Assembly (NCBI GenBank): GCA_016931965.1
Contig: JAFGDT010000076.1
Location: 1 to 38,181, forward strand
Direction: 5' to 3'
DNA: 38,181 bases
Origin: a bacterium
GTDB lineage: Bacteria > Zhuqueibacterota > QNDG01 > DSAB01
Part shown: piece after piece, positions 17,227 to 26,288 of the stretch
Layout of the letters: every line of letters begins with the position of its first letter
Position numbering within the stretch: the stretch's first letter is position 1
The notes under the pieces: generated by a model
The model's database searches: none
Told to the model about the DNA's origin: nothing
What the model saw: the letters and a program-made list of their open reading frames with translations, nothing else
Program-made: the position numbers and the translations under genes

Positions 17227-19677
17227 CTAAGCATTTAAAATTGAACGCACTTTTTTCAGTAAGGGGCGAACTTGAAAAGGTTTCTGGATAAAACCGGACA
17301 CATTTTGGTATTGACTGCTTTTTTTCAGTTCCAATTCATTCACCTCAGATGTAGCCATGATCTTCACTTTTGGATTGAGTTTTTTCATCCATGTAATGAC
17401 TTTATCAACGCCCATCCCTGGCATGATCAAATCTAGAATAATCAAATCAATGCGATCAACGTATTTTTTATAAATCGAGGCTGCTTCAGTACCGCTTTCC
17501 GCACTAATTACTTTATACCCGTATCGGGTAAGCATTTTACGGGCGGTCTCTCTTAAAACTCTTTCGTCATCGACCAAAAGAATCGTCTCTTTTCCAAGAG
17601 GCGGTTTTTCACCCGATAGTGACTGGGCTTGGTGTATTTTCGTGTTACTAGCAGGCAGGTGAATTTTAAATACTGTCCCTTTACTCTTTTCACTAAACAC
17701 CGAGATAAAGCCATTGTGATTGTCTACAATCTCCTGCACCATGGAAAGTCCCAATCCTTTACCAGCAGTCCGATTCTTTGTGGTAAAATCACGTTCGAAC
17801 ATACGCTCCTTCACATGACCGCTCATTCCCAAACCGGTATCATTCACCGTAATCTGAACATAACGCCCCGGTTTTACTCCAGACCGCAGCCGCGCATCAT
17901 CTTCATTAATAAATATATTCCGTGTTTGAAAATGAATTTTACCACCATCAGGTATTGCATCTCTGGCGTTTAATGCAACTTGTAGAATAGCTTGTTGAAT
18001 TTGACTTGCATCCGCTTTGAGTGTGACAAGTTTTGGATCAAGATCGGCCCGTATAGAAATCCGTTTGTCTAAAGTTCTTGATAAAATGCCAGCTACTTCT
18101 TTAACCAACTGATTAATATCGAGATTGTTAACGATATAACTGCCATCTTGTGCATAAGCCATCAATCGGCTGGTTAACTCGGTTGCTTTTTCAGCCGTCC
18201 GTGTAATCTGAAGAATATCTTCATAATAGGGACTTTCTTCTGGAATCTCTTCGCTTAATAGAGAACTAAATCCCAAGATACAAGCCAGCAGATTGTTAAA
18301 ATCATGTACAATACCACCTGCAAGCATCCCGAATGACTCCATTTTTCTGGCTTGCATAAGGTGTTTTTGAATTCTCTCATAATTTTCCTTATTTATCCAA
18401 TACCAAATATCTGTAGACGTTTCACGAACCATTGTGTGGACATGGACACAATCAACATAAACGCGATTCTGACTTTTGGTCAACAAAACCATTTCATGAC
18501 AATCAGTGCTCGCTTCCTCATTTTTTTCTTGATGAGCAATGGCATAAATTTTATCATGATATTCCGGATCAACAAAAGCTGTAAACGATTTACCATGAAT
18601 CTCATCTGGTGACCACTCCAACAATTCAGCAATCCAGTTGTTGGCGAACTGGATAATGCCACCCTGAACAATAAAGACTCCAAAAATGGGAACATGAAAC
18701 AGGGATGAATCGATTTCGTGAGTGACCATTGTAAGATCAGGTTGCTCTGCTTCAATACCGGCCAAAATGGGTGCGATCCCCTGCATGAATTCAATATCCC
18801 ATTCATCCCACTTGTTTCCAGCATGATGGACAAGTACCAGATAACCTCTTATTTCATCAGATTGAGCAAGAGGTACAATCAAAAGAGATTCAAATTCCGT
18901 CAACGAAAGCAAACGGTCTCGTACTTCATTGGATTGAATTTTAATGATCACATCTGACAGTGAATGCGTCCAAAAAACACCCGATGGTGTTATCCGACAG
19001 CCTTCCACGCCTTCACAGGCATCGATAAATTCTTTCCAATAATCGATTGACCATTCTTGAAAATGATCATCACGATTATCGGATTCGACGTCCAATTCAC
19101 TCCAATGACCGAAGATTACATTTTCACCATTTTCCTTTTGAATAGACAACCCAATCCCTTCACTCTCCATAACGTGCTGTATCTCACTCAATATCTCCTC
19201 AACAATCCCTTTTGAGAGCTTTTCCCCTTGCAGCGTTTTTACAAGCCACAGATGAAAATGATTCTGTCTTTCAAGGCGCGTCATCTTCGAGACATCTTTT
19301 ATGTATAAGCGAACAGAAACCGCATCTCCCTGCGAATTATTTTCAGTGAGACCATTCATCTTAACATAGAGATAGCGACCATATTTATCCAGCATCGACG
19401 CTTCAACATCTTTTATGTATCCACGAACCACACAGCTATGTATCAGTTTATCCACATTTTTCTGCTCGGTTTGAGAAAAAAGCGACAGGAAATTTTTACC
19501 CTTTAGCTCATTCTTATCATACCCTAATTTTTCCTCAACGATCACATTATGTGATACAATACATCCCTCAAGATCGAGTAAAAAATAAAGAATCCCGCTT
19601 TTTGAATACAATTCTTCGTAAACTTTTTCAGGTATACCCACTCGACAAGTCTCTGTTATTTCATCAATTATATTCAT
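17227..19677 (-). CDS. Hybrid sensor histidine kinase (PAS-GAF-PAS-HisKA-HATPase-REC)
   Basis: An 816-residue soluble hybrid kinase. PAS about 22-130; a GAF-like region about 140-310; a second PAS about 320-430; HisKA with H-box GGIVHDFNNLL (His458); HATPase_c with N-box QVALNARDAIPDGG, NDTGLGM and KGLGLSMVQEI; and a C-terminal receiver (about 695-816) with VDDE, LDLIMPGMG and QKPF. All catalytic residues appear present. The HDFNNLL H-box marks the NtrB-like HisKA class often paired with receivers. The ATG has no clear ribosome binding site. A near-consensus sigma-54 promoter lies 80 bp upstream and a strong terminator follows, so it is its own transcription unit. Confidence 0.94.
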   Translation of the reverse strand: MNIIDEITETCRVGIPEKVYEELYSKSGILYFLLDLEGCIVSHNVIVEEKLGYDKNELKGKNFLSLFSQTEQKNVDKLIHSCVVRGYIKDVEASMLDKYGRYLYVKMNGLTENNSQGDAVSVRLYIKDVSKMTRLERQNHFHLWLVKTLQGEKLSKGIVEEILSEIQHVMESEGIGLSIQKENGENVIFGHWSELDVESDNRDDHFQEWSIDYWKEFIDACEGVEGCRITPSGVFWTHSLSDVIIKIQSNEVRDRLLSLTEFESLLIVPLAQSDEIRGYLVLVHHAGNKWDEWDIEFMQGIAPILAGIEAEQPDLTMVTHEIDSSLFHVPIFGVFIVQGGIIQFANNWIAELLEWSPDEIHGKSFTAFVDPEYHDKIYAIAHQEKNEEASTDCHEMVLLTKSQNRVYVDCVHVHTMVRETSTDIWYWINKENYERIQKHLMQARKMESFGMLAGGIVHDFNNLLACILGFSSLLSEEIPEESPYYEDILQITRTAEKATELTSRLMAYAQDGSYIVNNLDINQLVKEVAGILSRTLDKRISIRADLDPKLVTLKADASQIQQAILQVALNARDAIPDGGKIHFQTRNIFINEDDARLRSGVKPGRYVQITVNDTGLGMSGHVKERMFERDFTTKNRTAGKGLGLSMVQEIVDNHNGFISVFSEKSKGTVFKIHLPASNTKIHQAQSLSGEKPPLGKETILLVDDERVLRETARKMLTRYGYKVISAESGTEAASIYKKYVDRIDLIILDLIMPGMGVDKVITWMKKLNPKVKIMATSEVNELELKKSSQYQNVSGFIQKPFQVRPLLKKVRSILNA

Positions 19678-19756
19678 TTATATAAAATATTTTACCAACA
19701 AAATAAAGTCATTATCATATTTTTAAATTTTAAAGTTATCTATCCTGAAAATGCAT

Positions 19757-19772
19757 TGCAAACCTTGTTCCA
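19757..19772 (-). promoter_or_regulatory. Sigma-54 (-24/-12) promoter of the 816-residue hybrid kinase
   Basis: The minus strand reads TGGAAC-AAGGT-TTGCA. Only one position (A for C) departs from TGGCAC-N5-TTGCA, and the GG/GC spacing is exact. It lies in the 99-bp gap between the stop of the 851-residue kinase and the start of this one, giving a leader of about 70 nt. This is the best of the three sigma-54 elements. Confidence 0.82.
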
Positions 19773-19776
19773 ATCC

Positions 19777-22332
19777 TTATTTATTTTGTTGTGAAACACC
19801 CAAGAGGTCTTGAACTGCTTGAATAAGAACATCTGTTTGAAAGGGCTTTTGAATAAAATATTCATCACCTAAATAATAAAAGTCTTTTCGCCCATAAGGA
19901 CCATAACCGCTCGTTAAAATCACAAGGACATGAGGATCAATCTCTTTCAGTCTGCGATAAGTCTCTTTCCCTCCCATGACCGGCATAATCAAATCCAACA
20001 GGACGAGATCAATTTCATTTTTATATTTTTCAAAGAGAGTCAAAGCTTCTCGGCCATTGTTGGCCAGCAAAACTTCATATCCTCCTTTCTCCAGCATACG
20101 CTTTCCCACCTGCCGAATGATCTCCTCATCATCCACCAATAAAATGCGATTACTTCTCTTTAATTTGGCTGTCTGTTTTTTCGATATGACCAGTTTTTCC
20201 TTTACATATCTTGGAAAATAGATGGTAATCTTTGTTCCCTTATCCAATTCACTTTCAGCAAAAATAACACCCCCGTGATTTTTCACTACACCATACACCA
20301 TAGCCAGACCGAGACCAGCGCCATCCCGTGCCAATTTGGTTGTGAAGAAGGGTTCGAACATCCTCGACTTTGTAACATCGCTCATTCCGACACCGGTATC
20401 AGAGATCGTTATACGGATATAATCACCGGATACCAAATCCAAATGCGTCTTTTCAAACTCTTTATCAATGATTTGATTGGTCGTCTCAATCCGTATTTTC
20501 CCGCCATTGGGCAAAGCATCCCGTGCATTCAGACAAATATTGAGGATAGCATCATAAATTTGCTGGGAATCCCCTTCCATTTGCCAGAGATTCTGTTCGA
20601 AATCCTTTTCAACGATGATCGCAGGATCCATTGTACGAGAAAGAACAGAAAGCATATCGTCTATAACCCGATTTACATTAACAGATTTAACCTGATATTT
20701 TCCTCCCCGTGCAAAGGCCAACAATCGACTGGTCAAATCAGCTGCTTTTTTTGCTGTTTCTGCTATCACCCGAACATCTTCATAATATACATTGTCTTTG
20801 GGCATATCGCTTAGAATGAGAGAAGCATAACCTAAAATACCACCCAATAAGTTGTTAAAATCATGAGCAACACCCCCCGCCAATGTGGTGATTGATTCCA
20901 TTTTCTGAATTTCAAATTTATGTGATTCGATATACTTTTTATGGGTAATATCAATCATGTTGCCCAGAATCGTTGCTTTCCCATCAATAAAAATGAGACG
21001 AAGATGAACTTCAACCCAGCATTTTTCCCCTTTTCTGGTGATGATTCTCATTTCATATTTATCGGGTATATTTTCACCTTTTTCTCTACGCATTTCGCAA
21101 TCTACCACTCTATTACGATCCTCTGGCGCAACGAAATGAAAAAAGGGTTGATCAAGCAATTCTTCTTCTGAGCGTCCGACCATTTTTTTAAACATATCAT
21201 TTACATATTGTATAACACCGCCCTGAATGACAAACATACCCAGCCTTGATGCATCCAGAAAAATCCGGTATCTCCCCTTTGTTTCCCGAAGATTCTCTTC
21301 AATTTTTTTCCGTTTTGAAATATCTCGTACAACACTTTGTATAACCTCGTTTCCTCGAAACCACACCCGGTGGCTACTTATCTCCGCTTGAAAAATGGTC
21401 CCATCCTTTTTTTGTAAAACAGTTTCCAGAGTAACAACAGGTTCATGATTTAAAATTTGTTTAAAAAATGAGATTTGATCATCCAAAACTTCGGACGGAC
21501 ATAATTGATTCCAGTTGAGACTGAGCAATTCTCTTTTCTCATAGTTTAAAAGTTTGCATAAAACATGATTAATCTCTATGAGATTCCCATCACCATCATG
21601 AACAATGATGCCGTCATTGGTTTCTTCAAATAGTTTATAATATTGAAATTCCCTCTCTAATAGCTGTTTTGTCCCTTCCTCAATACGTTTCTCGACATCC
21701 GTAACCCAATCTTTTAATTCAGTGTCTTTTTGTTTTAATGCTGAATAAAGTCTCACATTTTGTATAGAAAGAGCCAGTACTGAGGAAATAAAGGTGATAA
21801 AATCGATTACCCTTGACGGCTTCCCTGTAGATGAATAGTTCACGATAGCCAACACATCTATCATTTTTTGATCAAGGTTAAGAGGCGCTAAAAGAAGTGA
21901 TTTACATTTTAAATGACGTAATTGTTCACGCATCAATTCATCACGCCAGAGGTCTTCCCAAACCAAAATGCGTTTTTCTTCCAAACATTTATTGATTAAA
22001 CTGAATTGCACCCTTTGATGGATGGCGGGTTTTTCCCGGGAAGGTGAAATACCTATTAATTTACATTGTTCGCTATCGCGGTCACATGAGAGCAGTAATA
22101 CCTGATCGGCCAAACTGCGCTTTTGAATTTCAACAAGAAGTTTCTGTGTTTGTTCCAACGATTCAGCAGATCTTGGAAGAATATCTTTTCCACCCGCCCA
22201 CTCAATAAAGGATAACGTACCTTTTGGACAAAAGAATCCCTTTTCTTGTTTTTTCCAGAACTTTTTCAAAATAAGTCCTGACCCATTCAAATGGATGACG
22301 GGAATAAAATGATCAACACTCTTCTTTCCCAA
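19777..22332 (-). CDS. Hybrid sensor histidine kinase (GAF-PAS-PAS-HisKA-HATPase-REC)
   Basis: An 851-residue soluble hybrid kinase. A GAF-like domain covers about 60-200, a short coiled coil 200-228, PAS 230-345 and PAS 352-465. HisKA follows with GGVAHDFNNLLGGILG (His490), then HATPase_c with NICLNARDALPNGG, SDTGVGM and AGLGLAMVYGV, then a receiver (about 725-851) with VDDEE, LDLIMPVMGG and QKPF. It is closely related in architecture to the 816-residue kinase downstream, suggesting duplication. The start is uncertain: the 5'-most candidate is TTG without a ribosome binding site, and a TTG at residue 22 has AGGA seven bases upstream. No sigma-54 element was found upstream. Confidence 0.92.
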   Translation of the reverse strand: MGKKSVDHFIPVIHLNGSGLILKKFWKKQEKGFFCPKGTLSFIEWAGGKDILPRSAESLEQTQKLLVEIQKRSLADQVLLLSCDRDSEQCKLIGISPSREKPAIHQRVQFSLINKCLEEKRILVWEDLWRDELMREQLRHLKCKSLLLAPLNLDQKMIDVLAIVNYSSTGKPSRVIDFITFISSVLALSIQNVRLYSALKQKDTELKDWVTDVEKRIEEGTKQLLEREFQYYKLFEETNDGIIVHDGDGNLIEINHVLCKLLNYEKRELLSLNWNQLCPSEVLDDQISFFKQILNHEPVVTLETVLQKKDGTIFQAEISSHRVWFRGNEVIQSVVRDISKRKKIEENLRETKGRYRIFLDASRLGMFVIQGGVIQYVNDMFKKMVGRSEEELLDQPFFHFVAPEDRNRVVDCEMRREKGENIPDKYEMRIITRKGEKCWVEVHLRLIFIDGKATILGNMIDITHKKYIESHKFEIQKMESITTLAGGVAHDFNNLLGGILGYASLILSDMPKDNVYYEDVRVIAETAKKAADLTSRLLAFARGGKYQVKSVNVNRVIDDMLSVLSRTMDPAIIVEKDFEQNLWQMEGDSQQIYDAILNICLNARDALPNGGKIRIETTNQIIDKEFEKTHLDLVSGDYIRITISDTGVGMSDVTKSRMFEPFFTTKLARDGAGLGLAMVYGVVKNHGGVIFAESELDKGTKITIYFPRYVKEKLVISKKQTAKLKRSNRILLVDDEEIIRQVGKRMLEKGGYEVLLANNGREALTLFEKYKNEIDLVLLDLIMPVMGGKETYRRLKEIDPHVLVILTSGYGPYGRKDFYYLGDEYFIQKPFQTDVLIQAVQDLLGVSQQNK

Positions 22333-22595
22333 AAATGAAGACGTAACGTAAATTTAATGAATCAAGAATGGCAAATTGGATATACCTCTACCCCACTTAT
22401 AGCATAACACGTCGTCTATATCCATTAGCACGATATAGAACAAATCTCAATTCAATGTAAATGGTAATTTTTTTTGAATAAAAAGTCAAGAGGAAAAGTG
22501 TTAAATGTTTGTAACAAATAAATTTGTCATAACACAAGGCAGTACAGGTGTCTTTCTCAAGGCAGTCTCAAATCATCAGAAGGGGAGGAATCGAT

Positions 22596-23111
22596 TTACT
22601 TATTCTTTTTATTTTGAAAACCCTGAAACAAAATGCCTAATCCGATAACAATCAGCACCGCAGGCCAATACTTTTCAATGAAAGAGTCCCATCCCCAAAA
22701 CATGCCGAGAAATGTCCGGGACGAAAATCCGATTCCAAGAAACAGAAAAATCGATGCAGGGATGATGACACCCCAATCCTTTGGATTAAATAAAAATAAA
22801 ACCAAAAATCCGAATCCAAATGCAAGCAAAAAGACAGGCCAGTATTCATCTGCATAATAATAATCGATAATGCCAAAATTTCTCAAGAAAAAAAACAGTC
22901 CGATAATAAAAAAAACAACACCCCAGAAGAGCGAATTTGAATGGTTCCGTCTGAATGTTTCGAGAATTAAAAAAAGAGCAAAAAACAACAAAAGAAAAGG
23001 ATATATTCGCATCCAGTGAGAAGAAAAAAAGAAATACTGATGCAGAAAAAACCATAATCCTATTAGGATCAGTGAAACACCAGGTATAAGTGATGCTTTC
23101 TTTTCAGCCAT
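22596..23111 (-). CDS. Integral membrane protein, LiaI/LiaF-TM-like
   Basis: A 171-residue protein that is nearly all membrane: six hydrophobic segments in three similar pairs, each with the pattern of short helix, GLW/GLFF/GLGIL turn and aromatic-rich WP or YP entry (RIYPFLLLFF, EYWPVFLLAFGFG, KYWPAVLIVIGLGILF). This repeated FWPxLLIxxGLxxL motif is typical of LiaI/LiaF transmembrane domains (DUF5668-like), linked to envelope stress. The ATG follows AAGGAG. The gene starts 18 bp after the double-PspC gene, so they form an operon and probably a complex. Exact function unknown. Confidence 0.75.
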   Translation of the reverse strand: MAEKKASLIPGVSLILIGLWFFLHQYFFFSSHWMRIYPFLLLFFALFLILETFRRNHSNSLFWGVVFFIIGLFFFLRNFGIIDYYYADEYWPVFLLAFGFGFLVLFLFNPKDWGVIIPASIFLFLGIGFSSRTFLGMFWGWDSFIEKYWPAVLIVIGLGILFQGFQNKKNK

Positions 23112-23129
23112 GGATGAACTCCTTTTCTT

Positions 23130-23849
23130 TTATGATGCAGAATCGGCTTTTTCCACTGTCGCATAGGGCACGATGATTAAAAAAAGAACATAAACAAAGA
23201 TCCAAATGACAACATTGGTTATGAATGCCAACAAAACAAGACCAATACGAATAAGCGTTGAATCCACATTGAAATAACGGGCGATACCACCACAAACACC
23301 TCCCAAAACCTTATCATCCGCTGTTCGATAAAGTTTTCTATCTTGTGTTGTTTCTGCTGATTTCTTCTCTTTCGCTTTTTGATTACCGTCTCTTTTATCT
23401 CTCTGTAAAACAACAATAATATAGATGACACCTAAAATGACCAGACCCAGAGGCCAGACTCTTTCCCAGGGGAATCCCCACCAGGGGAAAGCATAAAAAT
23501 GGTTCGGGAAAATCAATGGAAAATGCAGATTCCTATGGCCGATGAGTAAAAAGAAACCAAGAAAGATGAGGATGGCTCCCCACAATATGGCTGGATTTCT
23601 CCTGGTTTTTTCTTCATCCTTCAAATGGGCATGAGCAGGATTAACCGGCACAAAAATCATCATCAAGATATAGGCCAGAAGTCCGATTCCTTGAATGAAA
23701 ATCGAAACAAACCATAGGATGCGCACCAGTGTCACATCAATTCCAATAAAATCAGAAAAACCTGCACAGACACCATCGATCATACGGTCCTTGCGTGATT
23801 TATAGAGTTTTTTAATTTGAGCGCTGTTCGCTTGTTTTTCATCAGCCAT
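23130..23849 (-). CDS. PspC-domain membrane protein with two PspC units
   Basis: A 239-residue membrane protein with two PspC domains, one at each end. The first has KLYKSRKDRMIDGVCAGFSDFIGIDVTLVR (about 14-70), the second KLYRTADDKVLGGVCGGIARYFNVDSTLIR (about 172-230). Each has the cytoplasmic GVCxG motif followed by a pair of hydrophobic helices ending in VPV/VPY. Between them is a LiaI-like segment (FPWERVWPLGLVILGVIYI). PspC senses or transmits envelope stress in the phage-shock response; no PspA, PspB or PspF gene is in the window. The ATG follows GAGGT. It leads the two-gene operon with the LiaI-like protein. Confidence 0.88.
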   Translation of the reverse strand: MADEKQANSAQIKKLYKSRKDRMIDGVCAGFSDFIGIDVTLVRILWFVSIFIQGIGLLAYILMMIFVPVNPAHAHLKDEEKTRRNPAILWGAILIFLGFFLLIGHRNLHFPLIFPNHFYAFPWWGFPWERVWPLGLVILGVIYIIVVLQRDKRDGNQKAKEKKSAETTQDRKLYRTADDKVLGGVCGGIARYFNVDSTLIRIGLVLLAFITNVVIWIFVYVLFLIIVPYATVEKADSAS

Positions 23850-24055
23850 TTTACTACCTCATATCATTAGAAATGCTATATCCTACTTAACGTAATTTTG
23901 AATCATTTGTTTCAAGATGAAGGAAAAAATGACGACCTTAGAAAATCATCCATGGAAATGGTTCAAAGGCTGAAATTCGGGATAGAAATCATGGCGGTGA
24001 TGGAAAATGACAACACGAAAAACATGAGCACCGTTCAGTTCGATACAGGAAATAT

Positions 24056-24793
24056 TTATTTCTTCTGAATTTCTCCCGTCATGGGAACAAATCGAACAGG
24101 AATCAATTGTTTTTTGGAAATTTCCCCATCCTTCTTCGTTAACAAAACAAGTTCCTGAAAATAGGTTCCGACTGGGATAATCATGCGACCGCCCTCTTTG
24201 AGCTGTTCGACCAAAGGCTCGGGAATCCGTGGGGGAGCGGCTGTGACAATGATGGCGTCAAAAGGCGCTTTTTCAGGCCAGCCTTGATACCCATCACCAC
24301 AACGGCAGAAGACATTGTCATATCCTTCCGCTTGAAGTATATCACTTGCCTGCTTGGCCAATGGTTCTACAATCTCGATTGTATAGACTTCTCGGGCAAT
24401 CTCAGCCAATACAGCCGCCTGGTATCCCGATCCCGTACCGATCTCCAGCACCTTCTCACCACCTTTTAACCGAAGCGCTTCTGTCATATAGGCCACGATA
24501 TAGGGTTGAGAGATCGTTTGGTCATGCCCAATTGGCAGAGGTTCATCATTATACGCATAAGGACGATAAGGCTCAGGCACATAAAGGTGTCTCTCAACTT
24601 TCATCATGGCATTCAACACAAGTGTATCCTCAACCCCACGCGTCATGATTTGCTCTTCGACCATTCGGCGCCGTTCCAGAGCGAACGACCCTTGTGAATC
24701 TTGATTCATATCAATGTGCTCTTTCGATAATTGTTGACAAAATAAGCCAAACAAAAAAAGCCCCATAAAACATAAAAGTATTCTTTTGCCCAT
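24056..24793 (-). CDS. pcm: Exported protein-L-isoaspartate O-methyltransferase
   Basis: A 245-residue PCMT, which methylates L-isoaspartyl residues to start repair of damaged proteins using S-adenosylmethionine. Motifs: RRRMVEEQIMTRGVEDTLVLNAMMKVERHLYVP, DEPLPIGHDQTISQPYIVAYM, SAM motif I VLEIGTGSGYQAAVLA, and PFDAIIVTAAPPRIPEPLVEQL with GGRMIIPVG. Unlike cytosolic PCMTs it begins with a hydrophobic signal or anchor (MGKRILLCFMGLFLFGLFCQ), so it may act outside the cytoplasm. FGLFC is a poor lipobox. This ATG, with AAAGG upstream, is preferred over the ATG at 24817. It ends the envelope-flavoured operon. Confidence 0.9.
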   Translation of the reverse strand: MGKRILLCFMGLFLFGLFCQQLSKEHIDMNQDSQGSFALERRRMVEEQIMTRGVEDTLVLNAMMKVERHLYVPEPYRPYAYNDEPLPIGHDQTISQPYIVAYMTEALRLKGGEKVLEIGTGSGYQAAVLAEIAREVYTIEIVEPLAKQASDILQAEGYDNVFCRCGDGYQGWPEKAPFDAIIVTAAPPRIPEPLVEQLKEGGRMIIPVGTYFQELVLLTKKDGEISKKQLIPVRFVPMTGEIQKK

Positions 24794-24955
24794 TGTTTGC
24801 CTTTCTTTGAATGCCATTAATATTTTTTCCCCATTAGCATCTTGCGGCCTTTTCGCTGGTATCTGTGCAAGCCCGTGAAAAACATGGGAACCTTTTCATT
24901 TGAAACCATTTGATATCGGCATCCAAACCGGATTTGATAGCATCCGAAGGCCAGG

Positions 24956-25546
24956 TTACCCGGTTTGCCTGTTTTCTTCTCGTACAGAAAACCGAATTCG
25001 ACTCCTTTTTGAAAATTGATCCCAGTGCTGCCTCTGAATTTCATAAAGTGCAACACCGAGAGCCACTGCAACATTCATTGAATTCTTATACCCAAGCATC
25101 GGTATTTCAACAACATCATCGGCCAATAACAGCGCTTCCTGAGAAACACCCAATGCTTCATTGCCTAAAATGAGTCCCACGGGCATGGGAAATACATAGT
25201 CCCAAATGAGTTGACTACGACTTGTCAATTCCAAACCAATGACCGGAATACCCTTTTCCTTCAGTTCGGATACTGCCTCTGTTACCCGTTTTCTATACTC
25301 CCAGGGAACATAAGGCATTGCCCCCAATGAGGTCTTATCGAGCTTTTTATGAGGAGGGTGGGCTGTGATTCCACAGAAATAGACTTTCTCAACCAGTGCG
25401 CAATCCGCCGTACGAACGATGGAACCCACATTGAATGCACTGCGCAGATTGTCGAGAATGAGTGTGACAGGGCATCTGGGAATTTTTAAAAAATCTTCAG
25501 TCATCAAAGGCGAATCAAAAGAGCGTATATCAAATTTTGTTTCCAT
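24956..25546 (-). CDS. TrmH/SpoU-family RNA 2'-O-methyltransferase
   Basis: A 196-residue SPOUT methyltransferase acting on tRNA or rRNA ribose. Motif 1 is NLRSAFNVGSIVRTADC, motif 2 VGLILGNEALGVS, motif 3 VVEIPMLGYKNSMNVAVALGVALYE, the knotted SAM-binding core of the family. It lacks the N-terminal substrate-binding domain of TrmH/RlmB-like long forms. Target position cannot be assigned. The start is given at the ATG at 25546; an in-frame GTG at 25561 is an alternative and neither has a good ribosome binding site. It lies 35 bp after the DUF374 gene in the same operon. Confidence 0.9.
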   Translation of the reverse strand: METKFDIRSFDSPLMTEDFLKIPRCPVTLILDNLRSAFNVGSIVRTADCALVEKVYFCGITAHPPHKKLDKTSLGAMPYVPWEYRKRVTEAVSELKEKGIPVIGLELTSRSQLIWDYVFPMPVGLILGNEALGVSQEALLLADDVVEIPMLGYKNSMNVAVALGVALYEIQRQHWDQFSKRSRIRFSVREENRQTG

Positions 25547-25581
25547 GACATTGTTTTTCACTTCGATACAGCGAAATCCTC

Positions 25582-26259
25582 TTAGTGTGATTGTTGTACA
25601 GTGAGATCAGCCTTTTTCGTCCAATTGGCCAGTATCCGATCCAGTTCGTGCGTGGTGATCTCTCCTTGAGCTGTGGTGAGAATAACGGGTTTTCCCATGG
25701 AAACATAGCAAAAAGAAAAAGGCTTTGGTATAAGATAGTGGCACCATGTTTTTGTAAGCACCCAGGCCCGTTCTGCACTGGCAGCCACGGGTACAATTGG
25801 ATATCCCAATTTCTTTGCTAAAAACAGAATACCCGGTTTTGATTGATATACTGGACCGCTCGGACCATCAAGAGCGAATGCTCCAGGGTGTCCATTCTCC
25901 ATCACTTTTTTCATTTGAATAAGCGCTTGGGTGCCCTTCCTTTTACTTGAACCTCTGACAACAAGATAACCGAGACGGGATAAGATTTTGGATTGAATCT
26001 CACCCGCCCAGCTGAGGTCCGACATGACAACGGCATGGAGATGTGAAAAACTGGGAATCAGAAGAAACTGTCTGCCGTGCCAAAATCCGAAAATAACCTT
26101 TGAACGTTCCAGATTCAGGAATTCAGGATGGAAATCGTATTGGATCCTAAGTAACCGAAAATAAGCCAAAAAGAAAAAAACGGCTAATGTGGCAGTCAAA
26201 TTGATGAACCATTCTGAATAGGTAATAGACCGTCTCATTTGTTTAAAAATCGAATGCAT
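25582..26259 (-). CDS. DUF374/lysophospholipid-acyltransferase-like protein
   Basis: A 225-residue protein with an N-terminal membrane helix (about 17-36) and the DUF374 pattern: FGFWHGRQFLLIP (WHGR in place of the HX4D box), MSDLSWAGEIQSKILSRLGYLVVRGSSKRKGTQAL, FALDGPSGPVYQSKPGILFLAKKLGYPIVPVA, and a KPFSFCYVSMGKPV tail. Family members are thought to acylate lipid A or related glycolipids, which fits a diderm envelope. The usual acidic residue after MSD appears as WAGE. No strong ribosome binding site. It sits between the beta-barrel candidate and the TrmH-like gene. Confidence 0.82.
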   Translation of the reverse strand: MHSIFKQMRRSITYSEWFINLTATLAVFFFLAYFRLLRIQYDFHPEFLNLERSKVIFGFWHGRQFLLIPSFSHLHAVVMSDLSWAGEIQSKILSRLGYLVVRGSSKRKGTQALIQMKKVMENGHPGAFALDGPSGPVYQSKPGILFLAKKLGYPIVPVAASAERAWVLTKTWCHYLIPKPFSFCYVSMGKPVILTTAQGEITTHELDRILANWTKKADLTVQQSH

Positions 26260-26288
26260 GGCATTGAACAGACTTTATAAAAAACGAT

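Noticed and set aside
20275..20814. 179-codon plus-strand open frame
   Set aside because: Antisense to the HisKA/HATPase region of the 851-residue hybrid kinase, whose motifs are unambiguous.
24817..25074. 85-codon minus-strand open frame overlapping the TrmH-like gene
   Set aside because: Most of it is out of frame with a clear SPOUT methyltransferase, and it has no start signal or recognisable motif.
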